A stretch of DNA of 64,000 nucleotides from Bacillota bacterium. GTDB taxonomy: Bacteria > Bacillota > Clostridia > Christensenellales > Aristaeellaceae. The stretch lies in contig JAKPNM010000053.1 in the NCBI GenBank assembly GCA_029548395.1, forward strand, positions 1 to 64,000. Direction: 5' to 3'. Below, piece after piece: positions 27,535 to 36,162 of this stretch. Each line of letters opens with the position of its first letter. The first letter of the stretch is position 1. The position numbers and the translations under genes were made by a program. The notes under the pieces are model-generated. The model worked only from the letters and a program-made list of their open reading frames with translations, searched no databases and had not been told where the DNA came from.

Positions 27535-28422
27535 ATGAAGAAACTGTTGGCGTTGTTGTTGATTACCACGCTTGTGATGCCCCTTTCAAACGGTCTGGCA
27601 GCCGGCAAGAGAGAGCCAAAGCTGATCCTGTTGCCCATGCAGGTAGGAGAGGTCAGCCAGGCGATCCAGGGGGAAGGAACCTGGCGCAGCGAGCATCCGG
27701 ACATCGCAGCCGTATCGGATCAAGGGGTCATTACCGCGCTGGCGGAGGGCTACACCCTGGTGCTGCTCAGCAACAAGAAAAACGAGGTGACTGTCCGGTG
27801 TGAGGTCCAGGTTGGTGAAAAGCCGGTGCCGGAGGAAATCACCCGTGTGATTGAATCAGCCCTGGCCGACTGGGCTGCGGCGGATGGAAAGCCTCTGCCC
27901 CGCTATAATGAATATACCAAATGGTTCAATCCGGCCGCCAAGGACGGCTTTGGCTGGTGCGGCGCCTTTGTCGGCCTGCATTTTGACAAGGCCGGCATTG
28001 AGATGAACAAGGAGTATCGCGCCAAGAATGCCCCGCCGCTTGCGGACGGCTCCCTGTTCGCGGTACGCCAGGCCTCCCAGACCAAGCTCTACGAAGGCTT
28101 TCAGAGCCGCAACCGCCTCAGCAACCTGCCTCGCCCGGGCTATTACATTATCTATGGCAAAAAGGGCAGCACGCCCTACACCCATGTCGGCCTGATTACT
28201 GCGGTAAAGGACATGGGGGAGGGCGTCTACCTGCTGGAGACCGTGGAGGGCAACCTGAATTCGCGCATCAAACGCTACAGCTACCTCTATGACAGCCTGG
28301 CTGAGCGCAAGGACCGTAACATCAGGCCCATCCCGGCTGAAATGCAAACCCGGCCGGATGAGTTCAACTATGAGTATGTCAAGGATTTTTATATCAATGT
28401 CTTTGGGCAGACCTGGTATTGA
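27535..28422 (+). CDS. Secreted protein with Big-like N-terminal module and CHAP-like cysteine peptidase/amidase domain
   Basis: Signal peptide; TWRSEHPDIAAVSDQGVITALAEGYTLVLL; GWCGAFVGLHF...YTHVGLITAV. Confidence 0.75.
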   Translation: MKKLLALLLITTLVMPLSNGLAAGKREPKLILLPMQVGEVSQAIQGEGTWRSEHPDIAAVSDQGVITALAEGYTLVLLSNKKNEVTVRCEVQVGEKPVPEEITRVIESALADWAAADGKPLPRYNEYTKWFNPAAKDGFGWCGAFVGLHFDKAGIEMNKEYRAKNAPPLADGSLFAVRQASQTKLYEGFQSRNRLSNLPRPGYYIIYGKKGSTPYTHVGLITAVKDMGEGVYLLETVEGNLNSRIKRYSYLYDSLAERKDRNIRPIPAEMQTRPDEFNYEYVKDFYINVFGQTWY

Positions 28423-28471
28423 CGGCAACTAAAGCTGAGGGTGACATCGTCCGGCAACCCATGAAGCAAAC

Positions 28472-28505
28472 AAAGAGCGGACGCCGAGAACGGCACCCGC
28501 TCTTT
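28472..28505. terminator. Bidirectional terminator between convergent genes
   Basis: AAAGAGCGG ... CCGCTCTTT with inner GCCG/CGGC. Confidence 0.75.
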
Positions 28506-28541
28506 CCGTGTCAATTGTGTATACTGATCTGACCGGAATCA

Positions 28542-30464
28542 CTATTCAAAGGCGTCGCTTTGCTCCGTCGCCTTGCTGGCTTCCTCAGCCTTGAGCGTTG
28601 CGATCAGCCGCTCATGCGTGATGCCGTTGAAGGCCTGGCCTTTGCGGTTGCGCACGGACACCGTGCCCTCCTCAGCTTCACGGTCCCCGATAACCAGCAT
28701 ATAGGGTATTTTCATCAATTGCGCTTCGCGCACCTTGAAGCCGATCTTCTCGTTGCGCAAGTCGAGTTCCACGCGCAGCCCGGCTTTTTCCATTTCTGCC
28801 TTCAGGGCTTTGGCGGCTGCGTCCGCGCGCTCGGTGATGGTCAGGATGCGCGCCTGCACGGGGGAGAGCCACAGGGGGAAAGCGCCGCCGAAGTGCTCGG
28901 TCAGAATGCCGATGAACCGTTCCATGGAGCCCAGCACAGTGCGGTGAATCATGACCGGGCGGTGCTTTTCTCCATCAGAGCCTGTATAGGTCATATCAAA
29001 ACGCTCGGGCAGATTCATGTCCAGCTGCAGCGTGCCGCACTGCCAGCCGCGACCCAGGCTGTCCTGCAGGTGAAAATCGATCTTGGGGCCATAAAAGGCG
29101 CCATCGCCCTCGTTGATGGTATAGGGTACCTGCATCTCATCCAGCGCCTCTTGCAGCGCGCGGGTGGACAGGTCCCACATCTCATCAGAGCCAATGCTGT
29201 TTTCAGGCCGGGTGGACAGTTCCACTTTGTAGGAGAAACCAAAGTCCCTGTAGACCCTGTCCTCCAGTTTATACACGCCGATGATCTCGTCCTTGATTTG
29301 CTCTGGCGTCATATACAGGTGGGCATCATCCTGGGTGAAAGCGCGCACGCGCATCAGGCCATGCAACGCGCCTGATTTTTCATGGCGGTGCACAAGACCC
29401 AATTCCGCCACGCGCGCCGGTAAATCCCTGTAGGACCACAGCCTGCGCTTATAAGCCAGGATACCGCCGGGGCAATTCATGGGCTTGATGGCAAATTCCT
29501 GTTCATCAATCTGAAGCGTGTACATATTCTCGCGGTAGTTTTCCCAGTGACCGCTTTGCTCCCACAATTCCTGGCTGAGGATCAGGGGCGTTTTGATTTC
29601 TTCATAGCCTGCCTGGCGGTGGATTTTCCGCCAGTAATCCTCCAGAAGATTGCGCAGCACCATGCCCTTGGCGTAAAAGAAGGGGAAGCCCGGGCCTTCC
29701 TCCATCAGGTCAAACAAATCCAGCTCGCGCCCCAGCTTGCGGTGGTCGCGCTTTTTCGCCTCCTCAATGCGCGCCAGATGGGCCTCCAGATCGGCTTTGT
29801 CTGTGAAGGCAGTGCCATAGACCCGCTGCAGCATCTTGTTTTTCTCGCTGCCGCGCCAGTAGGCGCCGGCCAGGCTGGTCAGCTTGAAAGCCTTGATTTT
29901 ACCGGTAGAAGGCAGGTGCGGACCGGCGCACAGATCAATAAACTCGCCCTGCCTGTAAAAGGACAGCGCCTCATCCTCCGGCAGGTCGAGGATCAGCTCC
30001 ACTTTATAGGGCTCATCGCGCTGCTGCATCAGCGCAATGGCTTCTGCGCGCGGCAGGGTGAAGCGTTCCTCCCGCTCGTTCTTCTTGATGATGCGCGCCA
30101 TTTCCTTCTCAATACGCGCCAGGTCCTCCGGCTGGAAAGGCTCCTCCACATCAAAATCGTAGTAAAATCCGTTCTCAATGGACGGGCCGATGGCCAGCTT
30201 GGCCTTGGGAAAGAGGTTCTTTACGGCGCTGGCCAGCACATGGCTGGCGGTGTGGCGCAGCAGATGGCGGGCTTCCTCATCCTCAAAGCCAAGGGGTTCC
30301 AGCGTGCCCTCCTCATGCAGCGGCGCCATCAGCTCCACCAGCTTGCCGTTGTGTCGGGCGGCGATGGCGTTCTTTCGCGCATCGGGCGCCAGATCCTTGA
30401 AAGCATCCAGGGCGTTGACGCCAGGCTGGTATTCCCCGGAGCGTCCCATGACAGTCAGTTTCAT
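28542..30464 (-). CDS. thrS: Threonyl-tRNA synthetase
   Basis: MKLTVMGRSGEYQPGVNALDA; RHTASHVLASAVKNLFP; class II motifs; CPGG; RxFTQDDAHLY. Confidence 0.97.
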   Translation of the reverse strand: MKLTVMGRSGEYQPGVNALDAFKDLAPDARKNAIAARHNGKLVELMAPLHEEGTLEPLGFEDEEARHLLRHTASHVLASAVKNLFPKAKLAIGPSIENGFYYDFDVEEPFQPEDLARIEKEMARIIKKNEREERFTLPRAEAIALMQQRDEPYKVELILDLPEDEALSFYRQGEFIDLCAGPHLPSTGKIKAFKLTSLAGAYWRGSEKNKMLQRVYGTAFTDKADLEAHLARIEEAKKRDHRKLGRELDLFDLMEEGPGFPFFYAKGMVLRNLLEDYWRKIHRQAGYEEIKTPLILSQELWEQSGHWENYRENMYTLQIDEQEFAIKPMNCPGGILAYKRRLWSYRDLPARVAELGLVHRHEKSGALHGLMRVRAFTQDDAHLYMTPEQIKDEIIGVYKLEDRVYRDFGFSYKVELSTRPENSIGSDEMWDLSTRALQEALDEMQVPYTINEGDGAFYGPKIDFHLQDSLGRGWQCGTLQLDMNLPERFDMTYTGSDGEKHRPVMIHRTVLGSMERFIGILTEHFGGAFPLWLSPVQARILTITERADAAAKALKAEMEKAGLRVELDLRNEKIGFKVREAQLMKIPYMLVIGDREAEEGTVSVRNRKGQAFNGITHERLIATLKAEEASKATEQSDAFE

Positions 30465-30491
30465 CTCGTCCTCCTTGATTGAATCCGGTAT

Positions 30492-30703
30492 AAAAAACAT
30501 CCGCCCACACAGGGACGGATGATGTTGTCCGCGGTTCCACCCAGATTGCCGGTTGCCCGGCCGCTCTTATGCGCTCTAACGCTCGCCATGCGCTCATGTC
30601 AGGCGGTGGTACTGTCCCCTTCCGTGCCCGGCGCGCTTTCAGCCTTGGCGCTGCCTCTCTTGTGGGGCGGTCAGGGGGAGCTTGTCCTCCCTCATCCACG
30701 AAT
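30492..30703 (-). promoter_or_regulatory. T-box leader of thrS
   Basis: Minus-strand GGGTGGAACCGCG (30531-30543), terminator CATCCGTCCC-TGTGT-GGGCGGATG-TTTTTT (30492-30523), distal GCTGAAAGC motif, candidate ACC specifier at 30605-30610. Confidence 0.85.
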
Positions 30704-30709
30704 GGACAC

Positions 30710-30738
30710 AGTATACTCCCTGCTGACGCCGGCGTCAA
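30710..30738 (-). promoter_or_regulatory. thrS promoter
   Basis: Minus-strand TTGACG-17 bp-TATACT. Confidence 0.8.
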
Positions 30739-30774
30739 CATTTGGGTTCGTTGGGATTCCGGGCGCGATATTCT

Positions 30775-32007
30775 CCCCGGATTGAAAAATCAAGTGCAAC
30801 ACGTCGCAACACTGGAAGAGAGCTTTGCTGAGTTGATTATATCGCTCAATTTCTTCTCGAACAACTCCTCAGGCGTCTTGTAACCGAAGCGTTTGCGCGG
30901 CAGTTGGTTAATGTATCGATTGATTCGAACCAAGATGTTCGGAGCTAAGTCAGTCAGGTTCATGCCTTTGGGAAGGAACCGGCGAACAATACCATTCCAA
31001 TTCTCCGAGGTTCCCCGTTCATAACTGCTGTAGGGATGTGCATAGTAGGCCGTTATGCCGCCTTTGTTTTCAATTTCCTCTGCTGATGAGAACTCAGGGC
31101 CATTGTCAAAGGTGATGCTTTTGAATACCCCGGAGAACAGTTCTCCGTATTCCCGCCTCAACTCAAGAAGAAAAGTCACAACCTTGTCCGCTCCCCGGTC
31201 TTTGGCGTCCCAGACAATGCCATAGCTGATGCTGCGCTCCACCAAAGTCAGCAAATGTCCTTTCTGACCTTTGCCGATGATGCCGTCGCATTCCCAATGC
31301 GCAAATTCGTTCCGCTGATTGATACAATCCGGTCGTTCATCTATGCTTCGTCCCAGAATTCGCTTCCTGACCCGCGCGCGTTTCTTCCCTTTCAAGCGCA
31401 CTTTGAGCAGCAGGTCGATGTTCCGAATCCTCAAGAAGCCGGCGTCAACCCAGTTGTAGACGGTCTTTGTGCTGGGGATTACCGGAAACATCTGATGCCG
31501 CTTTGCGTAGCCGACAACCGCGTCAATGGACCACTTCTCAGGCCCGAGCACCTTCCGCTCCAGGAACTGCACAAAATCCGCACATTGCGCCAGCTTGCAT
31601 TTCGCGCCTGTATTCATCCGACGTTCCTGGTATAAGCGTTGCGCGGAATCATGATAATAGCGCTGCACAGTTCTGTACAGGGGAACATTGATGGACTTGC
31701 TATAGGTCTGCACGTTTTCCCGCTGCTCCACCATGTTTCGCTTTAGTTCACGGCCAATGGTGCTCCAGTGACGGCAGAGTATTCTCCCAATCTCTGTATT
31801 GCTTAATCCTTGGCGTTTGAGTCGTTCAATACATTTTCGTTCTGATTCCTGGATGTGATGATACTTCTTTGTCCTTGTGCTATACTCGACTTGGCTCATG
31901 GTGCGCCTCCACGTGTTGTTTTCTGCAAAAACTATCATACCGTGTTTGCGCAACATGAGCTGTTCCTATCTTCTCATGTCTGTTGCACTTCGTATTTCAA
32001 TCCGGGG
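30775..32007 (-). mobile_element. IS30-family insertion sequence, apparently complete (1233 bp)
   Basis: 27-bp terminal inverted repeats CCCCGGATTGAAAAATCAAGTGCAACA / CCCCGGATTGAAATACGAAGTGCAACA (24/27 identical), intact transposase, flanking direct repeats. Confidence 0.92.
30790..31899 (-). CDS. IS30-family transposase
   Basis: HTH (YHHIQESERKCIERLKRQGLSNTEIGRIL), DDE residues in HWECD, FDNGPEF, ERGTSEN; ORF may start at 31956. Confidence 0.95.
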   Translation of the reverse strand: MSQVEYSTRTKKYHHIQESERKCIERLKRQGLSNTEIGRILCRHWSTIGRELKRNMVEQRENVQTYSKSINVPLYRTVQRYYHDSAQRLYQERRMNTGAKCKLAQCADFVQFLERKVLGPEKWSIDAVVGYAKRHQMFPVIPSTKTVYNWVDAGFLRIRNIDLLLKVRLKGKKRARVRKRILGRSIDERPDCINQRNEFAHWECDGIIGKGQKGHLLTLVERSISYGIVWDAKDRGADKVVTFLLELRREYGELFSGVFKSITFDNGPEFSSAEEIENKGGITAYYAHPYSSYERGTSENWNGIVRRFLPKGMNLTDLAPNILVRINRYINQLPRKRFGYKTPEELFEKKLSDIINSAKLSSSVATCCT

Positions 32008-32154
32008 CGCGATATTCTCTTGATTTTTCTCCGTCTTTTATTGTTGGGTTGTCGGCGCATGAAAACTGAAGCTGTTACGGCTCTTGACCGGCTGGAAGAT
32101 ACATAGTACATTAGGTCCAGGTCAAAGCTTCCATTACGTAAAAGGAGACAGGTT

Positions 32155-32991
32155 ATGTTGAGTAAAAAGTCGCTTCTGAGCTTGTTTTTCATTGTGTTGT
32201 TTCTTTTTTCTGTGGACGCATACATGGAAGCCGGGGATGTCTTAGCGGATTACCGTTCCAGGGGGATTGAAGTATACAGCGTGGAATCCGGCGACTTGAC
32301 CGAGAACGCCGAGTGTTATCTTGACACCTATATTCTGACTGTCATCAAGGTTAAAAAGAAACCCAAGGCGGAGGTTCTTTATGCTTTGGAGGTGGACAGT
32401 AGATCTTGGACGCACGATATCCGTGCGGTCTTCGCTGACAAAAACCAGCTTGCAGGACTCCGCGCCGGTGATCTGGTGGCTGTTATTGGCAAGGTTGGAA
32501 AAGCGCGATGGAACCAACTGGCCGATGTGGTGCTGACGGATTGCCAGATGATTTTCGCGAACCTGGAAGCCAGCAAACTGCAAAGCGAGCTGGTTGCAAA
32601 CAAGGAACTTGCTGTTTTGGACAGGCAAAACCTTGCCAAAGCCAGGTATGAGAAGGATTTTATGGCGTACAAGGCAAAAGCTGTGTCTCCGGACTACGAA
32701 AAGGTTGCCCGAAACCCAGACCAGTTCAAGAGCCAGATCTTCAATATTAACGGCACAGTCATCGGTTTGGTGGAAGCTCCTCTCTCCCGTTATACACAGA
32801 TTCTGCTGCATGATTATAGGGGAAACCTCTGGACGGTGTACTACTTCCGCAAGGCTGGAGGCGAGAGGTTTCTGGTCAATGACAGGCTTGAGGTTTACGG
32901 CACCTACACTGGAATTATGTTATCCGGATTCGGAGAAAACCAAGAGTATTCATTACCGGCTGTATACGGCGTCTACTTGAATCGTCAATAG
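32155..32991 (+). CDS. Secreted protein with two OB-fold-like halves, hypothetical
   Basis: Signal peptide; repeated pattern ...AGLRAGDLVAVIGKV... and ...FLVNDRLEVYGTYTGI... Confidence 0.65.
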   Translation: MLSKKSLLSLFFIVLFLFSVDAYMEAGDVLADYRSRGIEVYSVESGDLTENAECYLDTYILTVIKVKKKPKAEVLYALEVDSRSWTHDIRAVFADKNQLAGLRAGDLVAVIGKVGKARWNQLADVVLTDCQMIFANLEASKLQSELVANKELAVLDRQNLAKARYEKDFMAYKAKAVSPDYEKVARNPDQFKSQIFNINGTVIGLVEAPLSRYTQILLHDYRGNLWTVYYFRKAGGERFLVNDRLEVYGTYTGIMLSGFGENQEYSLPAVYGVYLNRQ

Positions 32992-33056
32992 CTTTGAAAC
33001 GGGAGCTGCAAGCCGGAATCCTGAATATTCAACCAGAACGGTAAGTGCCTGAAAGC

Positions 33057-33084
33057 CCCGGCAGATTTGGCCGGGACTTTTTTT
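33057..33084 (+). terminator. Rho-independent terminator
   Basis: CCCGGC-AGATTTG-GCCGGG-AC-TTTTTTT. Confidence 0.7.
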
Positions 33085-33115
33085 GTGCGCGGACAGCTTT
33101 TTTGTGCGCGGACAG
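33077..33115. repeat. 19-20 bp tandem duplication of the terminator T-tract and downstream sequence
   Basis: CTTTTTTTGTGCGCGGACAG then CTTTTTTGTGCGCGGACAG. Confidence 0.9.
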
Positions 33116-33177
33116 CGCGCTTTTCAGGGTTGTTCAAACGTGATATAATCATAAAACACAGGTGAGGAGGACGAAGG

Positions 33178-34050
33178 ATGCGCAGCATGACCGGGTATGG
33201 CAGGGGACATTCCAGCAAAGAGGGGGTCAACCTGACTGCGGAAGTCAAGACGGTCAACCATCGTTACCTGGATATATCCGTTCGCCTGCCGCGGCCGCTG
33301 CAGGCCCTGGAGGTGCCGCTGCGCAAGCGCCTGAGCGAACGCTTCTCCCGCGGTCGGGTTGAATTGAGCATCACCCAGGACCTTGCCGGTGCCCAGGCGG
33401 CGCTGGTCAGCGCCAACCTGCCCCTGGCGCATGAGTATGCCCAGGCTGCGCAGCAAATCGCGCAGGCTGCCGGCATCAAGGGCGCGCTCAAACTGAACAC
33501 CCTGGTGACGCTGCCAGACGTGCTCACCCTGATTCCGCTGGATCCCCAGGCAGATGTGCTGCTGGACGCGGCAAACGAGGCGCTGGACCTGGCCTGTGAC
33601 GCGGCGCAGGAGGACCGTGAGCGTGAGGGCGGCCAGCTGAAGGCCTTTCTTGAGCAGCACCTGGACGCGCTGGAGGAGGCTGTGAGCCAGCTTGGACCGC
33701 AGGCGGCCCAGCAGCCGGTTTTGGCGCGTGAGAAGCTGCAAAAGCGCCTGGCTTCCATGCCCGAGGTACAGGTTGATCCCCAGCGCCTGGCCCAGGAGAT
33801 CGCTTTATTCGCCGACCGCTGTGACATTGCCGAGGAAATCAACCGCCTTGGCGCTCACTGCGCGCAGATGCGCATCCTGATTGAAAAGGACGGATCCATC
33901 GGGCGCGATTTGGATTTCCTGTGTCAGGAAATGAACCGTGAAGCCAACACCATCTGCAGCAAGTCAGCCTCGCTCGCTGTCACCCGGCTGGGCCTGGTCT
34001 GCAAGGGAGAGGTTGATAAAATCAAGGAACAACTGCAAAACGTGGAGTAA
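33178..34050 (+). CDS. yicC: YicC family endoribonuclease-like protein
   Basis: MRSMTGYGRG...VKTVNHRYLDISVRLP; C-terminal CQEMNREANTICSKS. Confidence 0.95.
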   Translation: MRSMTGYGRGHSSKEGVNLTAEVKTVNHRYLDISVRLPRPLQALEVPLRKRLSERFSRGRVELSITQDLAGAQAALVSANLPLAHEYAQAAQQIAQAAGIKGALKLNTLVTLPDVLTLIPLDPQADVLLDAANEALDLACDAAQEDREREGGQLKAFLEQHLDALEEAVSQLGPQAAQQPVLAREKLQKRLASMPEVQVDPQRLAQEIALFADRCDIAEEINRLGAHCAQMRILIEKDGSIGRDLDFLCQEMNREANTICSKSASLAVTRLGLVCKGEVDKIKEQLQNVE

Positions 34051-34054
34051 AACG

Positions 34055-34717
34055 ATGAAACAACCCCCGGCTTGCAACGCCAAGAAACCTGATGTTGACC
34101 TTTGCCAGCAGCCCGGCCAGACGCGCAAGGGCATGCTGATCATCGTGTCCGGCCCCTCGGGAACGGGCAAGGGCACCCTGTGCGAACGCCTTTTGGCTTC
34201 GGATCCCCACATTGTTTTTTCCGTCAGCGCCACCACCCGCGCGCCAAGGGATAATGAGAAGGACGGCGTACATTACTCCTTCATCACGGAGAAAGAGTTT
34301 GATCAGCTGCTTCAAACCGGCAACCTTCTGGAGCATGCCACCGTACATGACCATCGCTATGGCACGCCCCGGCCGCCGGTGGAAGCTGCGCTGGAAAAGG
34401 GCCTGGATGTTTTGCTGGATGTGGACTCCCAGGGCGCCATGAGCGTGATGAAGCAAATGCCGCACTGCGTTTCCATTTTTATTATGCCCCCTTCCTTTGA
34501 CTCCCTCAGGCTGCGCCTGCGCACCCGCAACACCGATGACGCGGACGAGATTGCCAAACGCCTGCGCAATGCGCGCGCCGAGATTGCCCGCTACGTCCAT
34601 TATGACTACGCGCTCATCAATGATGATCTGGAAAGCGCCTTTAAGCGCCTTCTGTGTATCATCGCGGCGGAGCGCATGCGCACCCTGCGTTATCACCCGG
34701 ACATCCCTGAACAATAA
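34055..34717 (+). CDS. gmk: Guanylate kinase
   Basis: GMLIIVSGPSGTGKGTLCERLL; SATTRAPRDNEKDGVHYSFI. Confidence 0.97.
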   Translation: MKQPPACNAKKPDVDLCQQPGQTRKGMLIIVSGPSGTGKGTLCERLLASDPHIVFSVSATTRAPRDNEKDGVHYSFITEKEFDQLLQTGNLLEHATVHDHRYGTPRPPVEAALEKGLDVLLDVDSQGAMSVMKQMPHCVSIFIMPPSFDSLRLRLRTRNTDDADEIAKRLRNARAEIARYVHYDYALINDDLESAFKRLLCIIAAERMRTLRYHPDIPEQ

Positions 34718-34732
34718 AATCGGAGGACCCCT

Positions 34733-34945
34733 ATGGCTATCAACGAACCCGGTATTGAATCCCTGATGAAAAATGTCGACAGCGCCTACACCCTGGTGGA
34801 AATGGTCGCCAAGCGCGCCCGCATGTTGATCGACGGCGCCCAGCCATTGATTGAAGGCGAGGAAAAAAAGCCCATCGCTGCCGCGATTGAGGAAATCCAG
34901 CATGGCTTGATTACTTACCACCGCAACCTCGAGGATGAGGAATAA
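34733..34945 (+). CDS. rpoZ: DNA-directed RNA polymerase omega subunit
   Basis: Position after gmk, YTLVEMVAKRARML. Confidence 0.9.
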   Translation: MAINEPGIESLMKNVDSAYTLVEMVAKRARMLIDGAQPLIEGEEKKPIAAAIEEIQHGLITYHRNLEDEE

Positions 34946-34947
34946 GC

Positions 34948-36162
34948 ATGAGCGCTGGCGGTAAGACGGTTGTTCTGGGCATCACAGGAGGCATCGCCGC
35001 CTACAAGGCGTGCGAGGTAGTCTCCCGCCTGGCCAAGGCTGGCTGCAAGGTGCACGTCATCATGACGCGCAACGCCTGTCAGTTCGTGCAGCCGCTTACC
35101 TTTCAGACGCTGTCTCACAACCCGGTGGTGGTGGACACCTTTGCGACGCCCACGGTGTGGGAGGTAGAGCATGTTTCGCTGGCGCAAAGGGCAGATGTAT
35201 TGCTCATTGCGCCGGCTACGGCCAATGTGATCGCCAAACTGGCCCATGGCCTGGCGGATGACATGTTGACGACCACGGCTTTGGCGACCCGGGCTCCCCT
35301 GCTGCTGGCTCCGGCCATGAACACCGCCATGTGGGAGCATCCGGCCACCCAGGCCAATCTTGCGCTGCTGCGCCAGCGCGGCGCGTCCGCCATCGGCCCG
35401 GAGGGCGGCCTTTTGGCCTGCGGCGATGTAGGGGCCGGGCGCATGAGCCAGCCAGAAGAGATTGTGACCGCCTGCCTGAGGCTGCTGCACCCGCTGAAGG
35501 ACTTGAAGGGAAAGAAGGTGCTGGTGACCGCCGGCCCCACCCGTGAGGCGATTGATCCTGTGCGGTTTATCACCAACCGTTCCAGCGGCAAAATGGGTTA
35601 TGCCGTTGTGGAGGCGGCGCTTATGCGCGGCGCAACGGTCACTCTGGTGTCCGGGCCGGTTTGCCTGGACCCGCCGCAGGGCGCTGAGATGGTGATGGTG
35701 GACAGCACGGGGGATTTGTTCGACGCGGTCACGCGCCTGGCGCCCGGGGCCGACCTGCTTATTCAGGCTGCTGCACCCGCGGACTTCAAGCCCCGTGTGT
35801 TTTCTGAGGAAAAAATCAAGAAGCGGCATGATGACAGCCTGCGCCTTGACCTGGTGCAAACCCCGGATGTGGCTGCAGCAGCAGGGCTCAGCAAGCGGGC
35901 CGGGCAGGTTTTTGTTGGTTTTGCGGCAGAGACGCATGACCACCTGGACAATGCGCGGCGCAAGCTGGACAGCAAGCACCTGGATCTGATTGCCATTAAC
36001 GATGTCAGCCGCAGGGATGCCGGATTTGACGTGGACACCAACGCGCTGACGCTGATTTCCCGCCAGGGCACGGTGGAGCTGCCGCTGATGAACAAGCTGG
36101 ATGCCGCCCACAAGCTGCTGGACGAGGCGGTTCTTCTGATGCAGGGCGCGACGAATGCCTGA
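34948..36162 (+). CDS. coaBC: Bifunctional phosphopantothenoylcysteine decarboxylase/synthetase
   Basis: LGITGGIAAYKACEVVSRL; APAMNTAMWEHPA; VTAGPTREAIDPVRFITNRSSGKMGYA. Confidence 0.97.
   Translation: MSAGGKTVVLGITGGIAAYKACEVVSRLAKAGCKVHVIMTRNACQFVQPLTFQTLSHNPVVVDTFATPTVWEVEHVSLAQRADVLLIAPATANVIAKLAHGLADDMLTTTALATRAPLLLAPAMNTAMWEHPATQANLALLRQRGASAIGPEGGLLACGDVGAGRMSQPEEIVTACLRLLHPLKDLKGKKVLVTAGPTREAIDPVRFITNRSSGKMGYAVVEAALMRGATVTLVSGPVCLDPPQGAEMVMVDSTGDLFDAVTRLAPGADLLIQAAAPADFKPRVFSEEKIKKRHDDSLRLDLVQTPDVAAAAGLSKRAGQVFVGFAAETHDHLDNARRKLDSKHLDLIAINDVSRRDAGFDVDTNALTLISRQGTVELPLMNKLDAAHKLLDEAVLLMQGATNA

Noticed and set aside
29547-30482. 311-aa plus-strand ORF opposite thrS
   Set aside because: Antisense to thrS, which is certain
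30313-30741. 142-aa minus-strand ORF over the thrS leader
   Set aside because: Overlaps the T-box RNA and thrS start out of frame; the region is explained as regulatory RNA
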